Assembly: GCF_013409745.1 (NCBI RefSeq)
Contig: NZ_JACCBH010000001.1
Span: 1,922,001 to 1,986,000 of the forward strand
Reading direction: 5' to 3'
Length of the DNA: 64,000 bases
DNA from: Microbacterium pseudoresistens
GTDB taxonomy: Bacteria; Actinomycetota; Actinomycetes; Actinomycetales; Microbacteriaceae
Below the pieces are notes generated by a model. That model did no database searches. It had not been told where the DNA came from and saw nothing but the letters and a program-made list of their open reading frames with translations. Position numbers and translations under genes: made by a program. Below are positions 17,748-26,482 of the stretch, piece by piece. Each line of letters opens with the position of its first letter. Position 1 is the stretch's first letter.

Positions 17748-19577
17748 TCAGCTGATCGTGAGCAGCGGATGCCCCGACGAGACCGTCTCGCCTGCCGTGG
17801 CGTTGATGTTGCCGATCACGCCGTCCTTGTGCGCCTGCAGCGGCTGCTCCATCTTCATCGCCTCCAGCACGACCACCAGGTCGCCCTTGACCACGTGCTG
17901 GCCCTCTTCCACGGCGAGCTTGACGACGGTCGCCTGCATGGGCGACTTCACCGCGTCACCGGAGGCGCCTGCCGACACGCTCGTGGCGTGGCTGCGTCGC
18001 GACGGCGGCACGGCGGCGGGCCGGCCGACGCGGGTCGTCGCGGCGGCGACCCGGTCGGGCAGGCTCACCTCGAGCCGCTTTCCCGCGACCTCGACGACGA
18101 CGGTGTGCCGGCCCGGCGCGTCCGCCTGCTCGGCGAGCTCGCCGTCCCACGCCGGAATGTCGTTGACGAACTCCGTCTCGATCCAGCGTGTGAACACGCC
18201 GAAGGAGCCGTTCTCCGCGGTGAAGGCCGGATCCCGCACGACCTTGCGGTGGAAGGGGAGCACGGTGGGCATGCCCGCCACCTCGAACTCGTCGAGAGCG
18301 CGCCGGGCGCGCTCCAGCGCCTCGTCGCGATTCCTGCCGGTGACGATGATCTTCGCCAGCAGCGAGTCGAAGGCGCCCGAGACGGTGTCGCCCGCGGTCA
18401 CGCCGGAGTCGAGGCGGATGCCGGGGCCGCCGAACGTCTTGAACACGCTGATCGGCCCGGGCTGGGGGAGGAATCCGCGCCCCGGATCCTCGCCGTTGAT
18501 GCGGAACTCGATCGAGTGCCCCTGCGGCTCGGGGTCGTCGTCATCGATCGTGCCGCCGGCCGCGATGCGGAACTGCTCGCGCACGAGGTCGATCCCGGTG
18601 ACCTCCTCCGAGACCGGATGCTCCACCTGCAGTCGCGTGTTGACCTCGAGGAACGAGATGGTGCCGTCGGCGCCGATGAGGAACTCGCACGTGCCCGCGC
18701 CGACGTAGCCGACCTCGCGGAGGATCGCCTTGGACGAGTCGTAGAGGATGCGGTTCTGCTCCTCGGTGAGGAACGGCGCCGGTGCTTCTTCGACGAGCTT
18801 CTGGTGGCGACGCTGCAGCGAGCAATCGCGCGTGGAGACGACCATGACGTTGCCGGCCGCGTCGGCCAGGCACTGGGTCTCGACGTGCCGGGGCTTGTCG
18901 AGGTACTTCTCCACGAAACACTCTCCGCGCCCGAACGCGGTGATCGCCTCGCGCGTGGCCGACTCGAACATCTCGGCGACCTCGTCGAGCTCGCGGGCGA
19001 CCTTGAGGCCGCGTCCCCCGCCGCCGTACGCGGCTTTGATCGCGATGGGCAGCCCGACCTCGCGCGCGAAGGCGACGACCTCGTCGGCGGTGTCGACCGG
19101 GCCGGGGGTGCCGGGGGCGAGCGGAGCGCCCACCTTCTCGGCGACGTGCCTGGCGGTGACCTTGTCTCCCAGCGCCTCGATCGCCTCGGGCGATGGGCCT
19201 ATCCAGACGAGTCCGGCGCGGATCACGGCGCGGGCGAACTCGGCGTTCTCGGCGAGGAACCCGTATCCGGGGTGCACCGCGTCGGCGCCGGAGCGGCGGG
19301 CGATGGAGAGGATCTTGTCGATGCTCAGGTACGTCTCGGCACCGGTGGCGCCGTCGAGCGCGTACGCCTCGTCGGCGAGCATGGCGTGCATCGCGTCGCG
19401 ATCCTGATCGGCGTATACGGCGACCGAGGCGAGCCCCGAGTCGCGGGCGGCGCGGATGATGCGGACGGCGATCTCGCCGCGGTTGGCGACGAGCACCTTG
19501 GCGAACGCGCCCTGCGAGGACGTGGCCTGTTCGGTCTGGGGCATGAGTGCCAGCTTATCGAGCGGAAGGGCATTCAT
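17748..19577 (-). CDS. accA3: Acetyl/propionyl-CoA carboxylase alpha chain (biotin carboxylase + BCCP)
   Basis: A 609-residue biotin-dependent carboxylase subunit. The biotin carboxylase part begins [17 protein letters not shown] and has the ATP-grasp loop [11 protein letters not shown] and [14 protein letters not shown]. The C-terminal 70 residues are a biotinyl domain with the target Lys in [10 protein letters not shown]. It supplies malonyl- or methylmalonyl-CoA for lipid synthesis together with beta subunits encoded elsewhere. The ATG at 19577 is chosen because GGGAGG sits 8 nt upstream; the next ATG at 19544 has no ribosome binding site. It follows maf by 45 bp. Confidence 0.93.
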   Translation of the reverse strand: MNALPLDKLALMPQTEQATSSQGAFAKVLVANRGEIAVRIIRAARDSGLASVAVYADQDRDAMHAMLADEAYALDGATGAETYLSIDKILSIARRSGADAVHPGYGFLAENAEFARAVIRAGLVWIGPSPEAIEALGDKVTARHVAEKVGAPLAPGTPGPVDTADEVVAFAREVGLPIAIKAAYGGGGRGLKVARELDEVAEMFESATREAITAFGRGECFVEKYLDKPRHVETQCLADAAGNVMVVSTRDCSLQRRHQKLVEEAPAPFLTEEQNRILYDSSKAILREVGYVGAGTCEFLIGADGTISFLEVNTRLQVEHPVSEEVTGIDLVREQFRIAAGGTIDDDDPEPQGHSIEFRINGEDPGRGFLPQPGPISVFKTFGGPGIRLDSGVTAGDTVSGAFDSLLAKIIVTGRNRDEALERARRALDEFEVAGMPTVLPFHRKVVRDPAFTAENGSFGVFTRWIETEFVNDIPAWDGELAEQADAPGRHTVVVEVAGKRLEVSLPDRVAAATTRVGRPAAVPPSRRSHATSVSAGASGDAVKSPMQATVVKLAVEEGQHVVKGDLVVVLEAMKMEQPLQAHKDGVIGNINATAGETVSSGHPLLTIS

Positions 19578-19622
19578 TTTGACGCCCTCCCACAAGAAAC
19601 CCGCGAAATCGTGGGTGCAGGT

Positions 19623-20288
19623 CTACGACGCAGGCGAGGCGTCGGCGGGCGGCCAGAGGTCGGACCAGGTGACGCCAAGTTCGGCGGCGAGGCGACGCAG
19701 CGTCGACAGCGACATCCCGACGACCGTCGACGGATCGCCCTCGACGCGTTCGATGAAGGCGCCGCCGAGGCTGTCGATCGTGAACGCGCCCGCGACGTGC
19801 AGCGGTTCGCCCGAGGCGACGTACGCCTCGATCTCGTGGTCGGTGACGTCGGCGGCGAAGGTCACCGTCGCCTCGGCGACCGCGTGCGCCTCGACGGGGT
19901 CGGCACCAGGACGCAGCCGGAAGACGCTGTGACCGGAGTGCAGCACGCCCGTGCGGCCGCGCATCTCGCGCCAGCGCCGCGTCGCCTCCGCCGGCTCGTA
20001 CGGCTTGCCGTAGACGCGCCCGTCGAGCGCGAACATCGAGTCGCCGCCGATGACGATGCCGTCGAAGTCCGGCACCTGCTGCGGAATCCGCGCGGCGACG
20101 TCCGCAGCCTTGGCCCGCCCGAGCAGCAGCACGAGCTCGGGGGGCGGCAGGGGCTCGCCGCGCTCGGCCTCCGCTCTGGCGGCCACGGCATCCTCATCGA
20201 CATCGGGCGCGATGGTGAGCGGCTCGATCCCGCTCTGGCGCAGCAGGGCGAGGCGGGCGGGGGAGGTGGAGGCCAGGCATACGCGCAT
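19623..20288 (-). CDS. maf: Maf family nucleotide pyrophosphatase
   Basis: A 221-residue house-cleaning pyrophosphatase that hydrolyses non-canonical or methylated nucleoside triphosphates. It starts with the family phosphate-binding motif LASTSPARLALL, has the acidic stretch PDVDEDAV and a central IGGDSMFALDG. The last motif, GAFTIDSLGGAFI, is also conserved. It forms a unit with the biotin carboxylase gene, an arrangement common in Microbacteriaceae and other actinobacteria. It marks the end of the housekeeping stretch; genes of the catabolic block begin 26 bp away. Confidence 0.93.
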   Translation of the reverse strand: MRVCLASTSPARLALLRQSGIEPLTIAPDVDEDAVAARAEAERGEPLPPPELVLLLGRAKAADVAARIPQQVPDFDGIVIGGDSMFALDGRVYGKPYEPAEATRRWREMRGRTGVLHSGHSVFRLRPGADPVEAHAVAEATVTFAADVTDHEIEAYVASGEPLHVAGAFTIDSLGGAFIERVEGDPSTVVGMSLSTLRRLAAELGVTWSDLWPPADASPAS

Positions 20289-20314
20289 GCCTCCACGCTA
20301 GAGGAATGGCTGAT

Positions 20315-21760
20315 CTACAATGCGTGATCGATGACCTTCTCGCGGGTGAAGCTCAGCAGTTCCTCGATGTTGCTCTCCTTGCCGAAGCCACTGAGCTTAT
20401 ACCCGCCGAACGGAGCCCCGTATGGGCGCGGGCCCACTTTGTTGATCCAGACGTACCCGGCTTCGACGGCAGAGGCGAGGCGATATGCCCGAGAGGCGTC
20501 GTTCGTCCAGATGCTCGCCGTGAGGCCGTAGTCGACAGCGTTCAGGTCGGATACGAGCTTTGCTTCATCATCCCAGCGCATGATGCTCATGACGGGGCCG
20601 AAGATCTCCTCGCGCGCGATGGTCATGTCCTGCGTGACGTCCGCGAACATGGTCGGCGGGACGAAGAACCCCTTCTCGGGCACAGCGGCGTGAGAGCCGC
20701 CGTAGACGACGCGTGCGCCCTCCGCCTCGCCGACTCGAATATAGTTCGCGACGCGATCGCGGTGTTCTGCGAAAGTCAGGGGGCCGATGTCCGTCGCAGA
20801 CTGCAGAGGATCTCCCACGCGGAGCTCGCTCAGCTGCTGCGCGGCATGCCCGATGAACTCGTCGTAGATCGACGCGTGCACGAAGACACGCGAGAAGGAC
20901 TGACAGGACTGGCCCTGCGACCGCGCGAAGTTCATGCCGGCGATGGAGGCGATGGCCGCCTTCTTCACATCCACATCGGGGGCCACGACCATGGGGTTCT
21001 TGCCGCCCAGCTCGAAGGTCAGCACCTTGAGCCTTTCCGATGCCGTCGACATGATGCGACGGGCGACACCGACGCTTCCGGTGAAGGCGAGCCGCGGCAC
21101 GTCCGGGTGAGAGGCGAGGGCATTGCCCACCTCAGCGTCGCCGGCTACCACATTGAGGACGCCGGGCGGGAGGACTTCGGCGGCCACGGCACCCAGATGC
21201 AGAGCCGAGAGCGGTGTGTGATCGGACGGCTTCAGCACGACGGTGTTGCCGGCAGCGAGAGCCGCGGACACCTTCGCGATGGCGAACATGAACGGATGAT
21301 TGAACGCCACGATGCGCCCGACGACGCCGTACGGCTCCCGGATGGTGAAATTGATCATGTCGGAGGAGGCCGGGAAGCTCGATCCCTTGGCTTCACCGGC
21401 GATGCCCGCGAAATAGGTGAGGGCTTCCAGGCCGGAGGCGACATCGGAGCGCATGGCCGCCAGAGGGTTCCCGCCGTCCATCGAATCGAGAACGGCGAAG
21501 GTCTCCTTCTCCTGCTCCAGCCGTCGGGCGAGGCTGTGCAGCACCCGAGCACGCGCTGACCAGGTCATGCCCGACCAGGAGGCCTGAGCGGCCTGCGCCG
21601 CCTTGACCGCGGCGTCCACATCCGCAGACGCGCCGGTGGGTGCATCGGCGATCGCGAGTTCTGTGGCGGGGTTGACGGATGCCGCTGTTCGCCCGTCCAG
21701 TGCCTCCCGGGCCTCGCCGCCGATGGTGAACCGGAATGAAGTTGGGATGCTGGTTTGCAT
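20315..21760 (-). CDS. Aldehyde dehydrogenase (vanillin/benzaldehyde-type candidate)
   Basis: A 481-residue NAD(P)-dependent aldehyde dehydrogenase. The catalytic Glu is in TFELGGKNP and the nucleophilic Cys in SQGQSCQSFSR; the cofactor loop is FTGSVGVARR. It oxidises an aldehyde to the acid in the cytosol. Its promoter region carries one copy of the TGGTCTA operator-like motif shared with the Rieske and LigK operons, so it likely belongs to that pathway. With a feruloyl-CoA lyase homologue in the window, vanillin or 4-hydroxybenzaldehyde is a plausible substrate (inference). ATG 21760 has a GAGGTG ribosome binding site. Confidence 0.88.
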   Translation of the reverse strand: MQTSIPTSFRFTIGGEAREALDGRTAASVNPATELAIADAPTGASADVDAAVKAAQAAQASWSGMTWSARARVLHSLARRLEQEKETFAVLDSMDGGNPLAAMRSDVASGLEALTYFAGIAGEAKGSSFPASSDMINFTIREPYGVVGRIVAFNHPFMFAIAKVSAALAAGNTVVLKPSDHTPLSALHLGAVAAEVLPPGVLNVVAGDAEVGNALASHPDVPRLAFTGSVGVARRIMSTASERLKVLTFELGGKNPMVVAPDVDVKKAAIASIAGMNFARSQGQSCQSFSRVFVHASIYDEFIGHAAQQLSELRVGDPLQSATDIGPLTFAEHRDRVANYIRVGEAEGARVVYGGSHAAVPEKGFFVPPTMFADVTQDMTIAREEIFGPVMSIMRWDDEAKLVSDLNAVDYGLTASIWTNDASRAYRLASAVEAGYVWINKVGPRPYGAPFGGYKLSGFGKESNIEELLSFTREKVIDHAL

Positions 21761-21795
21761 TTCACACCTCGCAGATTGAAAGAATTGACAACTAA

Positions 21796-21806
21796 TATTT
21801 AGACCA
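21796..21806 (-). promoter_or_regulatory. Operator-like site A upstream of the aldehyde dehydrogenase gene
   Basis: Read on the minus strand, TGGTCTAAATA lies 36-46 bp upstream of the dehydrogenase ATG. It shares TGGTCTA exactly with the sites at 31862 and 38785, and with CTAAATATTAG it forms a short dyad. It is the weakest member of the operator family described in the findings. Confidence 0.45.
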
Positions 21807-21826
21807 GTACGGGAATCAGCGCATCG

Positions 21827-22561
21827 CTACCGTCGTGTTCCGACGTCAAGCCGGGCGATCTCGTGGCGCCAGGCGGTTTCGGTGTTGAGAGTCGATCCCA
21901 GATCAGGGAGTTCGGCCATGTCGACGGCAGGGATATCGACCAGTCTGCCGCCTGCCGAGACGATCTCGAGCGAGAGGTCGGCGATCATGTTGACGCTGAT
22001 CGCCTGGAGCACCGCCTCCTCAACGGTCCGCGCCGCGCTCGTGATGCCGTGCCCCCGGAGCACGACGACAGGACGCTCGCCCATGGCCGCGGTCATCTCC
22101 GACGCGAGGCGCTGGTTCCTGATAAGCACGCTGCGGCGATAGACAGGAACGCCGCCCGCGGCGAGCCGAGTGCCGGGGATGTCGAAGGCGCCGACGATCG
22201 ATCGGATCTCTATGCCGGCCAGATCGGCAGCGACGACCCTTGGCGGATGTGCGTGTACGACGGACATCACTTCATCCCGAGCCTTCATGACGCCGGTGTG
22301 AAGAGGCAACTCGTTCGGGACGGCCCAGCCGTCGAGTTCACTCGGCCCTGCGGGCGTTCCGTCGAAGAAGACGTGCCGGATATCCTCGGCGACAGTGCAG
22401 GCGATGCCCCGTTCCTGCGGGCCGCGGCACCGCACGAGAAGGGTGTCCTCGTCGACGCGGAGACTGATGTGTCCGAGGAAGCCATCGGCGAGCCCCCGTG
22501 CGGCCAGGACTCTGCATGCGTCGGCGATGAGCGTCCGCTCCTCTTCGAATGAACCGTGCAC
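21827..22561 (-). CDS. Class II aldolase/adducin family protein (decarboxylase or aldolase)
   Basis: A 244-residue protein of the fuculose-aldolase/adducin fold. Zn-ligand motifs are HAHPPRVVAAD and a later RGHGITS; an early GHISLR segment is also typical. Actinobacterial 3,4-dihydroxyphthalate decarboxylases belong to this fold, so decarboxylation of a carboxylated catechol is a real alternative to aldol cleavage. The start is taken as GTG 22561, preceded by AGAAAGGG; the longer frame upstream overlaps the divergent promoter. It is divergent from the ferredoxin-Rieske operon. A paralogue lies at 47816-48523. Confidence 0.75.
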   Translation of the reverse strand: MHGSFEEERTLIADACRVLAARGLADGFLGHISLRVDEDTLLVRCRGPQERGIACTVAEDIRHVFFDGTPAGPSELDGWAVPNELPLHTGVMKARDEVMSVVHAHPPRVVAADLAGIEIRSIVGAFDIPGTRLAAGGVPVYRRSVLIRNQRLASEMTAAMGERPVVVLRGHGITSAARTVEEAVLQAISVNMIADLSLEIVSAGGRLVDIPAVDMAELPDLGSTLNTETAWRHEIARLDVGTRR

Positions 22562-22638
22562 GTGCGCCCTTTCTGCTTTCTGTGCCGAAGGCGAGGTCCC
22601 CCATGCGGTTCCGCACGGGCAGCGTTCGGGATCAGAGT

Positions 22639-22676
22639 TTGACAAGATGATAGCGTGCGGTAGATTGGTTAGTCCA
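22639..22676 (+). promoter_or_regulatory. Promoter of the ferredoxin-Rieske operon with operator site B
   Basis: TTGACA (22639-22644) and TAGATT (22661-22666) are separated by 16 bp. The sequence TGGTTAGTCCA (22666-22676) begins at the last base of the -10 hexamer and so covers the expected start of transcription. The dyad ATTGG-n5-CCATT fits a GntR/FCD repressor site. The exact 11-mer recurs, inverted, at 48635-48645. The ferredoxin GTG lies 22 bp downstream with GAGGAG at 22686. Confidence 0.75.
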
Positions 22677-22697
22677 TTGAGATGTGAGGAGCGGTGC

Positions 22698-23021
22698 GTG
22701 CCAAAGGTCGTGTACACCGTGAGCGACGGCGATCGCGTCGTCGACGCCGCGGTCGGAGAGAGCGTCATGAGCGCGGCTGTGCGCTCTGGAGTTCCCGGGA
22801 TCGTCGGTGAATGCGGTGGACAGCTCTCCTGCGCCACGTGTCATGTGTGGGTTCGGGACGATTTCCGCGAGCGAGTCGGTGGACCCGGTGAGATGGAATT
22901 GGACCTTCTCGATCTCGGGGTGACAGATTTCACGGACGCCAGCCGTCTCGGCTGTCAGATAACGATCACCGATGAGCTGGATGGGCTCACCGTAGAACCA
23001 CGCCCCGAGGCGTGGCACTGA
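22698..23021 (+). CDS. Plant-type [2Fe-2S] ferredoxin
   Basis: A 107-residue ferredoxin. The cluster ligands are visible as ECGGQLSCATC (Cys-X5-Cys-X2-Cys) followed by a fourth Cys in SRLGCQIT. This spacing is that of adrenodoxin/putidaredoxin-like ferredoxins serving oxygenases. It shuttles electrons from a flavoprotein reductase to the Rieske oxygenase encoded 11 bp downstream. The likely reductase gene lies at 37499-38758. The start is the GTG at 22698 with GAGGAG 6 nt upstream; it is not an ATG, so a longer out-of-family frame may be called automatically. Confidence 0.9.
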   Translation: MPKVVYTVSDGDRVVDAAVGESVMSAAVRSGVPGIVGECGGQLSCATCHVWVRDDFRERVGGPGEMELDLLDLGVTDFTDASRLGCQITITDELDGLTVEPRPEAWH

Positions 23022-23032
23022 GAGGAAAAGCG

Positions 23033-24334
23033 ATGCTGCGCCCCGATATCAATGACCTGCTCACGCAGACCGGCCCTGGTACGCCCATGGGGGATCTCTT
23101 CCGGCGGTACTGGCAGCCGGTGCTGCACACGGATGAGCTGCCGGAAGACGGCTGTCCGCCCGTCCGTGCGAAGATCCTCTCCGAGCGTCTCATCGCCGTG
23201 CGAACGCCGGAGGGCGAATACGGTCTGATGGATGAGTTCTGCGCTCACCGTGGTGTCTCGCTCTTCTTCGGGCGAGTGGAGGAACAGGGCATCCGGTGTC
23301 CCTACCACGGGTGGAAATACGACGCCAACGGACAGGCGATCGATGTGCCGAGCGAGTTGAACAACTCGGAGTTCTGCGCCAACGTCAAGCTCCGTTCCTA
23401 TCCGCTCGTCAAGGTGGGAGACATCCTCTGGACCTACATGGGAGACCCCGAGAAGCAACCGCCGCTGCCGACGTGGGAGTTCGCGACGGTCCCCTCCGGA
23501 CAGACCTACACATCCAAGCGCATCCAGGAGTCGAACTGGCTCCAGGCCCTGGAGGGCGGCATCGACTCCAGCCATGTCACGTGGCTGCACGGCGGTGGCC
23601 CGAAGGGCACGGGACTCGAAGCCGATCCGCTGTTCGCCGGATCCCGAGGGAACAAATACAACGCCGGCGACGTCAAGCCGTTCTTCGAGGTCGTCGAGAA
23701 CGAGGGCGGTCTGCTGATCGGTGCTCGTCGCAACGCCGAGGAAGGCCATTACTACTGGCGTGTGACGCCCTGGGTGCTTCCGAACTTCACAATGGTGCCG
23801 CCGCGAGGCGATCACCCGATGCACGGCCACTTCTGGGTTCCGATCGACGACGAGAACTGCTGGGCGTGGAGCTTCGACTACCACCCGACGCGCGACCTCA
23901 CGGAGGCCGAGCGTGAGGCGATGATCGCGGGGGCCGGTGTGCACAGCAAGAACATCCCGGGAACCTACCGTCCGGTGGCGAACTCGGAGAACGACTATCT
24001 GATCAATCGTGAGAAGCAGAAGACGGGGGAGTGGTTCTCGGGCGTGGAGGGCATCGCGATTCAAGACTCTTCGCTCCAGGAGAGCATGGGGCCGATCGTC
24101 GACCGCACCAAGGAACGTCTGGTCGCGACGGATGCCGGCATCATCAAGGCCCGTCAGAAGCTGCGTCGAGCGGTCGAGGCGCTGCGTGACAAGGCCGAAG
24201 AGCCGGTCGGCAACGTGCCTGAGCATCAGAGGATCCGCTCCGTCGCCATCGTCCTTCCCGCGGACCAGCCCTTCGTGGAGGGCATCGGCGATGCCTTCCA
24301 AGCGCGCGAAGGCGTCGGACAGACCACTGTGTGA
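23033..24334 (+). CDS. Rieske non-haem iron oxygenase, phthalate 4,5-dioxygenase/LigXa-like
   Basis: A 433-residue oxygenase subunit. The N-terminus has the subfamily hallmark GPGTPMGDLFRRYW. The Rieske centre is CAHRG ... CPYHGW. The mononuclear iron site is in the segment GIDSSHVTWLH, with Asp bridging and two His ligands. This subfamily contains single-subunit phthalate, isophthalate and aryl O-demethylating enzymes. A separate ferredoxin and reductase is the layout of LigX-type O-demethylases (family knowledge). The substrate is not determined by sequence. ATG 23033 has AGAGGA upstream, and the stop overlaps the next gene's GTG. Confidence 0.87.
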   Translation: MLRPDINDLLTQTGPGTPMGDLFRRYWQPVLHTDELPEDGCPPVRAKILSERLIAVRTPEGEYGLMDEFCAHRGVSLFFGRVEEQGIRCPYHGWKYDANGQAIDVPSELNNSEFCANVKLRSYPLVKVGDILWTYMGDPEKQPPLPTWEFATVPSGQTYTSKRIQESNWLQALEGGIDSSHVTWLHGGGPKGTGLEADPLFAGSRGNKYNAGDVKPFFEVVENEGGLLIGARRNAEEGHYYWRVTPWVLPNFTMVPPRGDHPMHGHFWVPIDDENCWAWSFDYHPTRDLTEAEREAMIAGAGVHSKNIPGTYRPVANSENDYLINREKQKTGEWFSGVEGIAIQDSSLQESMGPIVDRTKERLVATDAGIIKARQKLRRAVEALRDKAEEPVGNVPEHQRIRSVAIVLPADQPFVEGIGDAFQAREGVGQTTV

Positions 24335-24819
24335 TCATGGCTGAGCCCGTCGCAATGAGCGCATGCGCGCGCGCCATCACCGCTGAGGAAGCGGCCTTCC
24401 GGATCGACTACCCGCTGGCGTACGCCCGGTCGACGCGAATCGTCGCGTTCGATGAGTCCGCGGAGGCGGTCATGCGGGGGATCGCCGATGAGCCGTGGGG
24501 CCAGGCGCGCTTCTACACCGTGAACGCCACCGGCGAGCAGCTTGTGACGCTCGACGGTGAGGCGGTGCCCATGGCGCAGGAGATCGAGCATTCCGACTCC
24601 GTCATCATGCTCGCGACGAACGGAATCAAGGCGGACGCGGTCGCCGCGGTCGGAATGGCGGCGCGGGAACGCGCGATCATGACGGCCGGCCTCTTGTTCG
24701 TCGACGACGGTGAGCTGCGTGGTGAAACGCTGATGGCGATCAGACCTCACGCGCGGATCCTCCTGGTTCCGGCGGAACATGAAGACCTCTACCAGCTGCT
24801 GGTGGCGATTCGCGCATGA
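24331..24819 (+). CDS. Unrecognised 162-residue protein in the Rieske operon
   Basis: I do not recognise this family. The protein is soluble, with no signal peptide. An N-terminal half (IDYPLAYARSTRIVAFDES) precedes a segment with alternating strands and helices (SDSVIMLATNG, AGLLFVDDGELRGE, ARILLVPAEHEDLYQLL) that resembles a small Rossmann-like domain. It may start at GTG 24331, overlapping the Rieske stop, or at ATG 24337. Its stop overlaps the next start (ATGA). Tight coupling to the Rieske and PanB-like genes suggests a partner or accessory subunit of one of them (inference). Confidence 0.7.
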   Translation: MIMAEPVAMSACARAITAEEAAFRIDYPLAYARSTRIVAFDESAEAVMRGIADEPWGQARFYTVNATGEQLVTLDGEAVPMAQEIEHSDSVIMLATNGIKADAVAAVGMAARERAIMTAGLLFVDDGELRGETLMAIRPHARILLVPAEHEDLYQLLVAIRA

Positions 24820-25634
24820 CCAGCCTGCCTCAGCTGCGGGAGATGAAGCGGACAGGTCAGAAATCGGTCTGCTTCGTCGCGTGGGACTACCACATGGCAC
24901 GCATCGCGGATCGTGTCGGTGCGGACATCGTCTCGGTCGGCGACACGGTCGGCGTCAACCTCTTCGGTCAGCCGAACCCTCTGGAGATCACGTTCGACGA
25001 GATGGTCTTCGTCGCAAAGGCTGTCCGTCGGGGTGTGGAGCACGCGCTGCTGAGCTGTGACTTCCCCTACGGCCCGCTGCAGGCGGGTGACGCGCTTCCT
25101 GCGGCCATCCGTCTGGTGAAGGAGGTCGGCGTCGACCTCGTCAAGCTCGATGGGGCGGCTGACTTCCCAGAAGAGGTGGAGCGGCTCACGAAGGCGGGCA
25201 TCCCGGTGTTCGCACAGTTCGGCATCACGCCTCAGACGTCGCTCAAGTACGGCATCGACTACTCGGCCGCGGACACGGTGCAGGTTCCCGATGAGATGAC
25301 GGACGAGCTTGTCGCCGAGGCGAAGCGCCTGGAGTCGGCGGGTGCCGCGCTGCTCAACTTCACGAACTCCGGTGCCGTCGTCGGTGCCGCCGTCGTGGAG
25401 GCGGTGAAGATCCCCGTGCTCGGCGGCTTCGGCGGGGGTCCCTGGCTCGATGGCCGGATCAGGCTCATCACGGCCGCGCTCGGCTACAACCACAAGTGGG
25501 TCGATGCCGAGCCCGACACCTATGCGAACGTGGCCGGGATCGCATACGAAGCGTTGAAGGAATGCGCGGGAGACATCCGCGCGGGGCGTCAGATCAGAGG
25601 CGGGATCACGGTTCCGGCAGAAGGAGTGCAGTAA
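24816..25634 (+). CDS. PanB-fold (ketopantoate hydroxymethyltransferase-like) enzyme of unknown reaction
   Basis: A 272-residue TIM-barrel protein clearly related to PanB. It keeps the metal Asp residues in SVGDTVG (D43) and LSCDFPYG (D82) and the Lys in VKLDGA (K110), where PanB has VKLEGG. The PanB catalytic base, Glu in an LECVP motif, is replaced by NFTNSG (Thr at about 183), and the PanB His before LTPQ is Gln134. It is therefore unlikely to make ketopantoate. It sits inside a Rieske oxygenase operon, so an aldolase, lyase or isomerase step on an aromatic degradation product is more likely (inference). ATG 24816 overlaps the previous stop. Confidence 0.75.
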   Translation: MTSLPQLREMKRTGQKSVCFVAWDYHMARIADRVGADIVSVGDTVGVNLFGQPNPLEITFDEMVFVAKAVRRGVEHALLSCDFPYGPLQAGDALPAAIRLVKEVGVDLVKLDGAADFPEEVERLTKAGIPVFAQFGITPQTSLKYGIDYSAADTVQVPDEMTDELVAEAKRLESAGAALLNFTNSGAVVGAAVVEAVKIPVLGGFGGGPWLDGRIRLITAALGYNHKWVDAEPDTYANVAGIAYEALKECAGDIRAGRQIRGGITVPAEGVQ

Positions 25635-26482
25635 TGCCATTCTTGGAGGCGGACGGGATCCGCACCCGGTACGAGATGGTCGGCGACGGACCTCCCCTGC
25701 TGATGTTCAGCCCGGGCGGCTTCAATGCGAGCCTGGAGAACTGGACGTCGTTCGGCCGCTACAAACAGCTCGGATTCATCGACGCACTGTCCAAAGAGTA
25801 CACGTGCATCGTGTTCGACCGGCGTGAGTCGGGACAGTCGGGCGGGCGCGTGGAGCGCCTCTCGTGGAGCAAGTACGTCGCTCAGGTGGTCGGTTTGCTC
25901 GACGGCCTGGGCATCGGCAGTGTGCACACCATGGGCGGGTGCGTGGGCTGCACGTCGGCGGCTCAGCTGGCGGTGGAGCATCCCGAGCGCGTGCGCAGCA
26001 TGGTGCTCTTCTCGCCGGCCGGCGGTGTCACTTATCGGGCGGCGCAGCATCAGCGCTTCACCCATCATCTGGGGTGGGCGCTGGAGCACGGACTTGAGGC
26101 CGTCGCAGAGCTCGCCCGTTCCACGACCGAGGGGTTTACCAAGGATCCACGCGTGGGGCCGTGGGCGCCGGCGCTGCGCTCCGACGAGACCTTCGCCACC
26201 GACTTCGCCCGCATTCCGCTCGAGAGCTACGTCACGATCGTGTCCGGCACGTCCCGGCTGCTCTTCGACCGTGACACGGTGCCCGGGCCGGAACCCGAGG
26301 ATCTTCGACTGCTCGACATCCCTGCGCTGATCGTCCCCGGCGAGGACCTCTCGCACACGCGCTCGGCGGCTCGTTACCTGCAGGAGACGCTGCCGGACAA
26401 CCAGTACTGGGACGTACCGGTCGCCGAGCAGACGCCTGAGGCGTCGACAGCCCGGGTGCGCGAGTTCCTCTCGCGTCAGTGA
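25634..26482 (+). CDS. Alpha/beta hydrolase with a predicted Cys nucleophile
   Basis: A 282-residue alpha/beta hydrolase. The oxyanion region is FSPGGFNAS, and FDRRESGQSG matches the strand-4 turn of this superfamily. The nucleophile elbow reads MGGCVGC, giving Cys103 where most members have Ser. Cys nucleophiles are typical of dienelactone hydrolases. A C-terminal Asp/His pair may lie in PGEDLSHT. It is the last gene of the ferredoxin-Rieske operon; its ATG overlaps the PanB-like stop (TAATG) with AAGGAG 7 nt upstream. Lactone or ring-cleavage-product hydrolysis is plausible but unproven. Confidence 0.82.
   Translation: MPFLEADGIRTRYEMVGDGPPLLMFSPGGFNASLENWTSFGRYKQLGFIDALSKEYTCIVFDRRESGQSGGRVERLSWSKYVAQVVGLLDGLGIGSVHTMGGCVGCTSAAQLAVEHPERVRSMVLFSPAGGVTYRAAQHQRFTHHLGWALEHGLEAVAELARSTTEGFTKDPRVGPWAPALRSDETFATDFARIPLESYVTIVSGTSRLLFDRDTVPGPEPEDLRLLDIPALIVPGEDLSHTRSAARYLQETLPDNQYWDVPVAEQTPEASTARVREFLSRQ

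Noticed and set aside
17769..20327. An 852-codon plus-strand frame opposite accA3 and maf
   Set aside because: Antisense shadow typical of high-GC DNA: Arg/Gly/Asp-rich composition, no domains, and fully opposite well-supported genes.
21785..21808. A plus-strand TTGACA near site A as a promoter
   Set aside because: It points into the 3' end of the aldolase gene on the other strand and has no -10 at a proper distance.
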